A stretch of 64,000 nt of DNA, from the NCBI GenBank assembly GCA_013396525.1, contig VWYX01000841.1, positions 248,001-312,000 of the forward strand, given 5' to 3'. Position 1 is the stretch's first letter; the number at the start of each line of letters is the position of its first letter. Under the pieces are notes generated by a model. The model saw nothing but the letters and a program-made list of their open reading frames with translations, made no database searches and was not told the DNA's origin. Source of the DNA: Chaetorhynchus papuensis. Taxonomy: Eukaryota; Chordata; Aves; Passeriformes; Rhipiduridae. The translations under genes and the position numbers were made by a program. Positions 12,266 through 23,900 of the stretch are shown piece after piece.

Positions 12266-15200
12266 CCTTGAGGTCTTTCTGTGGTCCAGCAGTTAACTTG
12301 GTCTACTAGACTTAGATGTTCAGATCCTAGACCATACCTTAACTTTAATTGCTGATCCAGTTTATGCCAGGAGCAAGCACCAACCTGCTCAGACTAAGTT
12401 GGGGTAGAAGGAAGAAGAAAACTAACGATCTAGAAAACTTGAAGCCAAACAAGGATGCTTGGAGTGAGTCCATGTACTATGCAGGAGTTCAACTCACTTT
12501 TCCTGGAGAAACTTTGGGTGTCCAAATCTCTTGCTGGGTATACAACCCAATTGTTTTGTGCCTAGATATACTGATCTTTTTTTCTTGATGTGATCTGTTG
12601 AGTGATACTCCTCTACGTTTGTAATGGTTTCAGTGACTACTGCCATATCCACAAAAACATCTGAAGCCAAATGTTAACAGGCTTTTACCACAAGAAGTGG
12701 TGCATTTTGATTTTCTATTCTTTCAAATATTTTTAGCTGCTACTCACATGTTTAAAGTCCTCTATTACTATTTACAATGATGATACAGTGCTTCATAGTA
12801 TAGATAAACAGTGTTGGACCAGGAAAAGCAGACGCTAATAAAAAAACTCAAGCATTTCTGGAAGAATGCAGAGACTGAAGTTCCTTTGCATAAACTATTC
12901 CTTCAGTATTCATGAATAACAAATTCACCCACTGAAATAAGGTTGTGAATGACTCATGTTCAGAAAAAGGCCAAAATTCATTGGACCATCTGTTCATAAC
13001 AAATAATTTAACCAGCTCTAAAAATATTTGTGGGGTTTTTTCTTACAGGGGGAAAAAAATGTCTCACAAAAATGAACTTGTTAAAAGGCAAAAAAAAAAG
13101 TCCAAGGACTGGTTTGTAACCCTGCAATCCAGCCCAAATAAGGACAGTATGTGGTTGCAGTATCCCAGGAGCAGAGCATTGACTGGACTGTGCCTGACAA
13201 TCCGATACTTCCCCTCTGAAGCGTGGGAGAGAGAAACCACTTGGCTGGTGTATTGCAGCTCTCTGCCTGCCCCAGAGCAGGCCAGAAAAGCACAGGGACA
13301 AAGCCAGCAGGGTCTGCCACCCCCCTGACACTGACAAGCTCCAGCAACACAAGTCATTCACCTGGGGGACCAAGCAGCACCTCACACTTTTATTCTGCAC
13401 AATGCAAATAATCAAGAAATCTTCACTAAGCCCAAGTTTTCAAAACTAATTTTCCAGACCTTGGGCAGCAGGTGGGTTTTGAACATTTGCATAGTTAAAA
13501 AAAGAAAAAAGGAATGTATGAATATCTTATGCTTTTTCTTGTATTTTGCAGGTTTTGGGTGCCCCAAACTACTGCTGGACCATTTGCTTTGACAGTTCCT
13601 GCCTCATCATCCCTGTAATGCTTTCTGATTTACCGAGACTGCACTTGTGGGTGGTACAGCACTAAATACATTCCTGAAATACAAAGAAATTATGTTTATC
13701 CAGGTTAATGTATCCCAAAAAATCCAAACATATTTCTCAGACATGGGATTTTTTTTAATCATTTCATGCTGAGTGACCTTTAATAAATCAGAGCTAAACA
13801 AAGTCCTTATAGGTCAATGCATGTATTTCCTCCCCTTAATGTGCTCCAGTTTATAGGTGCGTAGAAAAATGCTGTAATTTTTCAGCCTCATGCAAACATC
13901 CCCTAAATGCAATGAGAATTGGTGCTGTTCTGGCTGGGAACCTGCATGCATAAAATCTTACGAGTAAGAGTTCTTCCTACAAAAATGTTTCTCCCTTGTA
14001 TGACAAGGGTTAGGTACATTCAGCCTTACTCTGCTAGGACTGCCTGTGGCCAAAATCCCTGGGAACAAGATGACACCCTTCAGACAAAAGCAACATGGAA
14101 AAATTAGCTGGGTGTATGCAATGTCCATTGTCCGTGATATCTGTAGGAAAATGGCTGGAGAGCCAAGAAAAGAACCAAAGAACAAGTCAGCGCCAACAAT
14201 GACTGATGAGGCTGAAGCTACTCATGGCGAGAGGTTTGGTTTTAGTGTGGAAACAGCTGAAAGAGGCAGAAAACTGCCTGATTCACAGGGGTAACCATAT
14301 ACCAAAATGAACTCTGGAATCTAACTCCACAGACTGTTTAGGAGCATGGAGGAAAATGAAGCATGGAAAATGGTCACTGTGATTTAGTTGAGTTTTGCTT
14401 GTTTGTTGGGCTATTGAAGGAGTGATTGGCCTGTGCTTCTTTCGAAAAACTTTCCAAAGGCTGTGCAGATGTTTGCAGTACAGATTAGTATAGATTGATT
14501 CCCCAAAACAAAAACTTGGTTGTATGAAAATGCAACAATTGTTAAATATAACAATTTATCAGCTTATTTAAGCAATTGTGTTCAGCTGGGCATGAGATGG
14601 GCAGAGTGGCTGTATGCCTTGGCTGCAGTGTGTGCAGGCTCATCCTGTGCCACGTGAAGTCAATCTCAGTGTAAATGAAATCCAAAGTCCTGCATACAAC
14701 AGGGTCATATGGAGTCTCGGCTCTCTGAGAGTGTGAAAGTTTGCTGCACATTTGACACAATATCTCTTGAGCACTTGCATACCAAGGATGCAGTTGCTCC
14801 ACCAGCACACAGGCTGTGCACAAATTGCCTTCCCTCAGAGCCTCCCGCCTGGGATCAGGACATAATCCATACCCAGCACTTACAATGCCGCTGGCACCTG
14901 GAGTACTGCTAGTACTCCTCATCTTCCTAGCAGAACATACACTGATTTGTTGCAAGTTTATACAACTGCAATGATTCCCTCGTCATATCAGGATCAAGAG
15001 ATAAACAGCTGCAGGTTGGGGAGGATGAAAATGATTCAGGGTAGGGCACTGGAAGAAAGAAGCCAGGAGGTCACTGCTCATCCCTAGCCCTGCGCTGAGC
15101 TCTGGGACCCCAGTGTTGCACCTTTATGTCCCAGAGCAAACAGAATGCAAATTCCCATCATATTAGGTACAACAGAACTTGCGCAGTTAAGTTTGATGGA

Positions 15201-16089
15201 AATGGAAAGCAACTCATCAGTGCTGAGAAGCAGCTGAATGCTTTCAACTGTACGGTCCAAATACAGCTACAATCCTTCAGTTAGTCCATGAGGAGGGACT
15301 TCTTGCCCATAAAGAGCATATTACAGGATTGGGGCCAAAACTAGCAAAATTCTTCTAAAGCACTGAAGACATGAGTGATTTTTGTAACATAATATTTATT
15401 CCAGAGCAAGCCACCATATATCCTGTTTCTACCACATTCTAGAAAAAGCACTTCTCAAGGTATTTGTTTTTTATACCAGAAAAATAGTGCCTCCAACTGG
15501 AGGACCTCAAACGGCATTGGACATGGTTCAGGCTGATGAGCCAGACCTCCAACTACAATATCCTTGTAGCTGTCACTGGTCTCTCTTCTGGACAAGTGTA
15601 ATTTGGAAGAGGAGGATTAAAAGGGAAACTCTGTGTTTACAAAGGAAAGAAGGAAACCATCTGTGACAGGGCTCTTTTTTGAGCATTGGCTGTTTGAGCA
15701 CTGCTCAGAGGTTTCTAATGCCAGAAGTTGTCCCAGCAGAAATGGATTAGTGGGCAGAGAACAAGTGAGGAGGTCAAAAGGTGAAAAATAAATGCAATTT
15801 ATCCCATGCCTGTGCTGTTTGTCACCAGACTAGAGAAATTAAGGAAATCACATGTATATCATCACTTTGCCTTGAAATAGGATGACCCCATATACATCCA
15901 ATCTGAGCTACTGCTCTGGGTTAGCTTGTTAAACTTTTGTAATGGGGTGGTGAACTAGACCCAGCTAGTTTGCTTCATCTGGCAGGCTGCTGTTTGGGGA
16001 GTAAATGTATGTCAAGAGCTTTAATATGACCAACCTTTACAGTAAAGGGCCAGAGAGGACATTTCATACCCCGACTGCGAATTTTCCAT
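12266..16089. other. Unique sequence, no gene seen
   Basis: Open frames of 127-137 codons near 12945-13415 and 14542-14955 overlap on opposite strands and show no family signature. No CR1 end, LTR or RNA gene was found. Confidence 0.55.
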
Positions 16090-16390
16090 GCCAGTTTTAC
16101 AATTCAGAAAATATACATATCACACAGGCACATATGCAGTAAGCACAAACGATTAGCATTGGAAACGACAACTTGTAAGCCAAGTTTTAGCTTTACGTGA
16201 TTTGAAACAGCTGAGTGATAAATTAAAATAAAAACAAATGCCAGCAGCTCCTTAGCGCTAATGGGATTGGTGGGTGCTCCTGTCATGAGAGCCTGGTGAA
16301 TACATATTGTTATAATTGTCTGGGTGGAGGTGATAGAACAAACGTGACTCTTCCAAGCCGGTGTTGGCACTGACAGTAATTGTTAACAGA
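16090..16390. promoter_or_regulatory. Candidate conserved non-coding element
   Basis: A repeat-free block with motif density typical of developmental enhancers: an AGCGCTAATGGGATT segment (about 16254-16268), several TAAT/ATTA homeodomain cores, a CAGCTG E-box (about 16208-16213) and a TGACAGTAATTGTTAAC segment near the right edge, whose TGACAG is a MEIS/TGIF-type core. Stops interrupt most frames; the one 88-codon minus frame shows no family signature. Conservation is inferred from texture only and no alignment was possible. Confidence 0.25.
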
Positions 16391-16830
16391 TTTAGTATCC
16401 TATTCACCTCTTTTTTCCCCTATAGCTGCTTCTTAACTTATCAGCAGATTTTATTTTTGAGTTATTAGAAATCACATCTTTCTCTTACTGATTCTTCTGA
16501 ATTGCCAGCCAGCCACTAATTGTTTCCAGCTCTGATGGTTCAAAATTACTGATTTCCTTTTAGATACTTTAATCATTCATATATCTTCCCCTCCATCCCT
16601 CCACCCCCTTTTGACTTTCTTTGGCTTGAGGTTTTCTCAGAGGAGTTATCAGCTTAGTTAACCCTACTTGTTCTAGCCAAACTCTGCTCTCATTCCTTTG
16701 GCAAAGGGGTAGTCAAGAAGAGTTGACAAACATAAAACCTCATCTAATTCAATCCTAGCATGAGCACTCTGAGTCCAAATACTCTGAATTTGAACACCTA
16801 GATGATGGGCTGTCCAGGTGCACCTATACA

Positions 16831-16945
16831 GCTATCTATACACACACATGCACACATACATGCACATATATCCATATCCATATCCACATCCGTATGTATG
16901 TACATAGTGAGTGTGGGTGTTTATGTGTAAATATATGTAAACACA
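16831..16945. repeat. Alternating purine/pyrimidine (CA/TG/TA) tract
   Basis: A left half rich in ACACAC, ACATAC and ATATCC units passes into a right half rich in GTATGTATG, GTGTGGGTG and TATGTGTAAATATATG. The halves are roughly inverse complements of each other, so the tract is a degenerate microsatellite with possible stem-loop potential. A TA-rich run continues to about 16975. Confidence 0.8.
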
Positions 16946-19900
16946 GATACGCTGTATAAATATAGTATATAAATAATAACTGCATACCTGCATTTATAAA
17001 TTAATGCACGTGCTTTTTGTATTTAAGGTCTGGCTTGCTACTCCCTTCTGCCTGCTGCTCCCACTGTGCCACACGGCTCCTGAAGCAGAATGGCTGTCAC
17101 AGCACCGAGATCGTCAGAGCCAACCCAGAGCCACACATCAGCAAGTCAGCACAGATCAGCTGAGTGGCAGGAGCTGCTGACAGACTCATGGATAACCCAG
17201 GGCAAGGGGAAGGAGAGGTGACTTCTCGCCAAGAGCTCTCTGACTGTTAGCAAAGATAACTTCAATTACATTGCATTAGCTGGGCAATCTGCTGCTGGGG
17301 CACTGCTGACTCGAAGCACTCGTCAAGAAGGAGGAGCTGGTGCACGAGCCTGGGCTCTGCCTGCTGGCCAAGGCCCCTCTGCTGCTCCTCTGAAGCAGTG
17401 TCAGAGCATCCCCCTGCCCTCTTCTGACCAGCTCGGCTGCCCTTCATCCCCCTGGCAGTGGCAAAGTGCAGATGGCTGCCAAAGGAGAGCTCTCCCACTG
17501 CAGTTGTGAAAGCGAAGGGACCTTAGCAGTGCTGAGCTTCCGGGCAAGTGGAGCCCCAGGGCAGGGGACCTGCAGCTTGTCTGCTCTGTAGTAGGGAGCA
17601 AAGCACTAAAGCCCACAGAGTAATACAAAATTTACCTTCTTGAGGTTATGGGGCATTTCCTTTTCAGTCCAAAGCAATTTTCATTGCTGCTTCTTCATCT
17701 CAAAGGCCTTAGGGGAATAAAAAGCAAAACACCAGGGCGAGTTTTGCCCTCTTGAGAAATCCTTCTGACTTCACTAGACCAGAGCAGGTTCCAAACACCA
17801 CACTTCAATTCTTATGGATCAGAAATTGTCTCAGATTGAAAAATTCCCCTCCCCATCCACACTTGTTCCTGGCTCCTTGGAGCTACATGCACATTTGGAG
17901 AGTTGCAGGAGGGGAAGTCTTCCCACAGTGTTGCCCTTGCACAGGCAGTGCTTGGTTCCCTAGGGTGGAAAGCCCCACCACAGCCTTGCCAGGACCTTGG
18001 CCTGGGAAGCACACATTAACACTACACTGACATTACTCCCTGAGCTTCCCACCCAACCCAGAGACATCCTGGAAGCATGGCCAGGCAGCTGCCAGCACTG
18101 CAAGCCTAGCCTGCTGCAGACTGGAACATTTCAGGCCCTCAGCCTTGTTCAGGAGCCCAGCATTGCTGTCCCAAGTGCATGACACTGAGAGGTCCAGGTC
18201 AATATATTCTTGCAGAACCTAATACAAATTTTCCTAGGCACAATTTTTTTCTGTCAAAAATACAATGCTCTGACAAAAATGCAATGCTCTGAGCTTCCAG
18301 CAGAGCAGGGTTCTTTTAAAAAATACATAACTCATAAATGAATCAATATAGGACTAGTGTGAATCAGTACAAGGGCACTTGAGGACACTCCTTCTTTCCC
18401 TGTTGCATAGTTGCTCCCTCCCCAGACCCTGCCAAAACTACCCCATTGTTACACTGAAAGCAGCTAATGGCAGCTGTTAAACATGTGGTTCAACTTTAGG
18501 GATCAGTCCCAGGCATGAAAATTAGTTTTTGCTTGGGTTAAATGCAAGTAGCAATTAAGTGCCTCTTTGCATGGTGAGAACAGAAGTAGTTGGAAGCTGC
18601 TGCCCAGAGCAAGATCCTGCTGAGAAGCGCAGTAGCCCTCAAGGTTCATCCCTGACCACAGGCACAAAGGTGAAGGAATGGACTGGTTGCAGCTGTATGC
18701 ATTAGTGAAGCAAAGGCTTGAAGACAGATATGATTTTGGGAGAAAAACAGACTCCGTTCAGCCATGATATTCATTGGAAAAGCAAGCTTGTTGAGGGTAC
18801 AACACAAAGCCTGGTCTGTCTTCATGTAATATTGCCTTGTCCTATTTAGAACTGTTCTCCAAAGACACACAGTAAAGGACTAAAAAAATAAAAGGTGTGA
18901 GTATAATAAAAAAGAAGAAGAAATGAACTTAAATATCCAGAAAGGCCATGTTGTTACTTCTTCCATAGGCCCCTTCCAGTCCTATGCATTTTGGTTTGAT
19001 TGTGTGTTTACCGCAGGAAGCATGCTCAGGTTCTGCAGAGCAGCAGTCAGCATCCTGGGATGATGTAGATGAGAAGTATCAGTATGTGTGACGAAATGAG
19101 TCAGAAACCCACTCAGTGCATGCCATCAGGCTATGAAAATCACCCCTCTACTGCATTTGTGCAGCAGTGATAGTGACTGTGACAGTAAGTGAGAGCTAGT
19201 GCTCCTCTGTGTGTCTTGAATTTAAAATAAAAAACTTGTTCCCTCCAAGCAAACCAAATCCTCTAAGCAAGTCTGGATATGTTGTCCCTGTCCCAGCTGC
19301 TAATTTAGTGTAGTTTTCCAGTTCAGCAAAACTTTAGTCTCTTCAGAATTCTGAAAGTCTGCGGCAGAGTATGTAGCCAAGGAGGTGCAATTCTGTTCCC
19401 AAATCCACAGGCTCACTCTTACAATTGCACCCAATCTTGAACCCTTGCTCTATTTCTGTGGGAGAACCAGGATTCTTGAGTTGTGTCTCAGCCAAAAGAG
19501 AATTTTCTTTGCCTACAATTTTCTAGAAATGTCAACATATCACTGACGCGTTGGCTCTTGACAGATAAAGTGGGATGTTACAACTGAAGAACAAAAAGAA
19601 AAAGAAAGTCTGAGTGTTGCAGAAGATCATTCTTCTCAAATTGAGCAGAGGGAATGGTCACCCTGTTGAATCGAAGTGGGGCTGTGGCTGGGTAATTGAA
19701 AAGATTTGTTGTCTGAGAAAGCACATTTAAAAATTCCTCTCCTTTCTTCAGCTATCAGGATACCACTGGGACTTCACCAGGTCCATAGATCTGCTGCATA
19801 ATGTGTGAATGGCCATATCTCACCATGGAGTCAAGAGTTGAGCTGTTCTGAGTACAACATAAATAAGAACAAAATCAGAGTTGACTTGTGAGGGGAGATA

Positions 19901-20919
19901 TAGTGGCTGTGGGTAAGAGTAGGAAGGTGGGGCTGGAGAAATCAGATGGGTAAAATACAAAACAGCAAGGTGTGTTGGGTAGATAGATTTGAAACATTCA
20001 GCACCATCTCAACTAGTTTTATCAAATCCTGCTTATCATTTTGAAAATGGCAGGTCATTTAGGTCATCTCAAAATTACTGAAGGAGGAAGTGGCACAGTT
20101 TAATAAGACTTTCTCATGATACGTTTCTCTATAGACATCTCAGGTCATTCCAAGTACTGCTGTATCACTCTGGAATAAGAAAATCCACTGAAATAAATGT
20201 ATTTACTACATATTTGCACTGGTATCACTTAATACAAGGTCTGTCTGAAAGATTTCAAACATGGTGTTTCTCAAACAGTGGCATGAGCTGAACACTGTAA
20301 CACAGATTAAGGTCAAATAAATCCTTACACATCTGAAGATTTATGTCTTAGACTTCTTCATGTACAAGGGACTTTATTACCGTGTCCTCTTTCCTGCTTG
20401 TAGCAGGACACGACACTGCTATTACAACAGCCCCACACAGGACTGAAAACAAATTCTATTTCTCAAAAGTTTTTTTCTCATCAGTATGTGAGACAGCCAC
20501 CTCTGTTCACATGACAAGTACAAGAAATTATGGTAAAGCTGGACAGATACAAATTAAAGTATAGCAGTGTCAATGGAAGTAAGGACAAATTACTCTTAGG
20601 TTAGGCTTCAGTGGGCAGGATCAGTGGACATTAAAGGGAAACACAAAAGCAAAGAGAAGCAGAGTCTGCATCACTTAAATGTCACTGGCTTCTACTCTGT
20701 TTCAAGGCATTATCAGCAAAGTCTCATGAGCCTATCCATGCCACTTGATGCTTTTTATTGCAGTGATGAGCCCATGTGAGTTGGGGTTTTTTGTCCCAGT
20801 GGCATCCCAGATGGTAGGGGTTTTTTTTTAGTTTTTGGGTTTGATTGTTTGTTTTGATTTTAGGGATTTTTGTTGGAGGCAGGGGGACTTGCTCCTCAGT
20901 TTTGTGCCATCCCTGAGTT
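16946..20919. other. Unique sequence, no gene seen
   Basis: The part at 17020-17600 and 17860-18140 is somewhat richer in G+C, with open frames in several registers but no CpG cluster, splice pattern or family match. A 19-bp unit is duplicated at 18255-18292. A T/G-rich stretch (about 20775-20880) precedes the next CR1 tail. Confidence 0.55.
18255..18292. repeat. Two-copy 19-bp tandem repeat
   Basis: CAAAAATACAATGCTCTGA is followed at once by the same unit with one substitution (TAC to TGC). This is a simple local duplication. Confidence 0.9.
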
Positions 20920-20985
20920 CAGAATCACAGAATCACTAGGTTGGAAGAGACCTTCAAGGTCATCGAGTCCATCGAGACCACTGAG
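20920..20985 (-). mobile_element. Very short CR1 LINE 3' tail
   Basis: TCAGAATCACAGAATCAC (reverse terminal repeat) is followed by GGTTGGAAGAGACCTTCAAGG and TCATCGAGTCCATCGAGACC. Only about 65 bp can be assigned; beyond it the similarity fades. It is a strongly 5'-truncated CR1 on the minus strand. Confidence 0.8.
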
Positions 20986-23900
20986 TTGCCAGACTTGGTA
21001 TTGAAACAGAGTCCAGCCCAGCAGCAACCAGGTATTTGCCCCAGGGATGAATTAGACTAGGTACTCTAGGAGCAGCTTTCCTTTGGCAATGTACTGTGTA
21101 ATCTAAGTAACCTAAAATCTCAATTTTAATGGATACATGGTAGTATTTCAGCTAAGGGATATTTTTAACTTCAAGGAAACGGGAACGTGAGACTGCTGGA
21201 GTCATTGGGTTGGTTTCGCTCTTGGACCCTCCCACGAATGCAGCAACATTCACCTGAGCAGCACAGCTGCCACCACACAACAGCTGTGGGGGGGCCCGTC
21301 TAGAGCCTTCCCACCTTCATGGCTACAAACAGCCTGCCTATATATGTTCACAAATTCTTCCTCTGATCATTCAAAATCAATTTATACTCAATCGCTCTCA
21401 AATCCGTACAGACTATGACTCAAATAAACTTCTCTACTTTATTCTTTATGCCTCTTTGTAAATAATTTTCCATCCCTTTTCAGGCTTTTTAAAATTGTTT
21501 TTTATGAACTAAAAACATGCTCTAAGTCTTCTCTTGTAGTATCTGTCTTAGAGATTTCCCCTAACCCTGTTTTGCTCTTAACTCACCATCCCTTATCATA
21601 GATGACTTGAACGGTGTGAGGTGAACACTTGCCAGAGACCCATGCAGTACAGCAACATTTCACATCTCTCCTGCAAATGCCTCACCTTGACATTTTTCAT
21701 GCTGTTGTAACTTCAGAACACTGTAATTATTCTGAAACTATTACATTGTCTTCGTTTGATGTTATATCCATATCATGAGCTCCCAGTTTTCACAGATTAC
21801 TTACGCAGAGTAACTGACCATGAATTTTGTACTAGTTTTATTTGTCCCCATTCCACCTCCTCCATGTTGTGTTATTGGCAAAATATTCTGAACCTATGCT
21901 ATCAAATGGTGCCCTCTTCCAGCCAATAATCTGCAATTAATCAAGTAATTTGTATCTCCTCAGAAGCCAAAGATAAAATTCCTTCCTCTTTTCAATAAAC
22001 TAGTCTCTTCTGCTCAAAAAGCTGCCTTGCCAGATGGTTTGTGCTTCCTCCTCCCAATTTCAGACAGATCTGGCTCCCAGAGACTGGGAAAGAGCCCAGC
22101 ACCGACAGCAGTGAGATTCCCAGCCAGGGGTATCTCCCTGGAAGTGGTTTTTTAAATGAACTTAAGAGTCTGTCCTGCCTATAAAATTATTGTTCATAAT
22201 TTTGGTTCTCTGTCAGATCAGCATAATGGACTGGCAGAGCTCGTAGAACAAAATGGCAAACAGAAAGCTAGCATCCAAATCCACCCTTCAATTTGAAATG
22301 CAAAGTGTAATACTTCTCAGGAATCTGGAGGGCTAATGTAACAAGGAATGTATCCTCCCCTGAAATGAAGGATTCATTTCAAAACATGCTGATACTTTGG
22401 CGCAGAACAGTGACTTCATCAGCATAGTCAAAAATAAGAAAAAATATTATTTAGAGGATTTTACCTCTGGGCCAGATCATCATATGTCACAAATTTGGTT
22501 TAATTTAAACAGAGCTACATTAGTTTTTATCAGTTCCAAATCCACCTATTTCCCATGGTCTGGAGCATTACACTTCCAAATTTTTTATTTCCTAATATTT
22601 TCCAAATGCTGATAGAATTTTAGGGAAAGAGTATTATATTTTCCATTTTCATTTTTCCTGTGATTTACAACTCAACAATGTTTCATAAGGTTTTCTTTTT
22701 GATTTCAAAGGGAAGCTCTTTAACAAAAAGAAAAAAGTTGATCTGCTACTTCTTGCTACAAACATTGTAAGAAGTCGGTTGGGTGAGGAATCATTAAATA
22801 ATTGCATATTAAACCCCTGCAGTTTTAGAATACCAGCTATCAAATAAATTAAAGAAGGAAACTTACTGCCCAGTACTTTGGAAAGTGGCTACCATTCAAG
22901 GCAAAGTCTGAAGTAAAAACAAGGAAAAGTGACTTTTATTAAATTCCAGACTTGATTCATTTTTTCATCCTCATAGAGACAAATGTCTTTAAATGTCTAC
23001 TTAGCATTAAGTTAAATTATCTACTTGAGATTGGGAAAAATAATATTCATATGCTAAAATTTCATCCTATTTCTGCATTAGTACTATGTTCCTTTAGCTC
23101 AAATTTTCTCTGCAAAGAGCGAAGCAGAGGTTTTTAAGTCACATCTGTACCATCTCTCACAGCTGTGCCAAAGCCTGCACTACAGTCCAAAGCCAATCTC
23201 ACTTGGGCACTGCTCAAAACAACCTCTTCCTTGGACCTCAGATTCCTACAAGGGGAATTATTTCATCACAGATAGAAGACAGTAACTAATTAGTGTTCGC
23301 GCATCATAGGCAAAGGGGGTGCCAGGACATGTGAAATATGTGGAGTTTCATTTCAGCACAGCAGTAAAAGCCAGAGTTAGGGTGTCTCCTGACTGTCACA
23401 CTCTGAAACACTCCTTTTTCTGTTGATGTTAGTTGTGTAAATATCTGTGCCCACGTTCTATTTAGAGACAATATTAACAAGTGGAAAATGTGAAGATAAT
23501 TGTGTTTTTGAACTCTGAGACATTGTAGGTACTCAAAATTAGCAAGTAGATAGATTATTTTTTTAAAAAGTTAACCTCTTGACCCAGTTTTCTTTTGAAA
23601 ATTCTTCTGACTGTTTTCAAAATATTCATTAATAATCTGAGAAATTACTGTACTGAACATATTTGAAATTCAGCTGTAAAACACCTCTGCTTTTCCACAG
23701 TTAATGTGATAACGACATCTTTGAAAAATAATCAGTCACTCAATTAAGTATGACCCATATCTCATAAAACCATATTTGCCATTTGTAATGAAGTTGTACT
23801 TTTTACTTTGTTTCCTCTGAACTGAATAATTTTAAAGTGTTTACATGGTATCCTGACCACCCATGCAGAATACAGTGGCTTATTTCTGCCTCTGCCTAAT

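Noticed and set aside
14046..14294. 82-codon plus frame with a charged, coding-like composition
   Set aside because: No motif, no splice context and an overlapping opposite-strand frame; too short to stand alone.
16735..16775. ACCTCATCTAATTCAATCC as a degenerate CR1 3' end
   Set aside because: Only one CR1-like phrase, with no terminal repeat and no following tail sequence.
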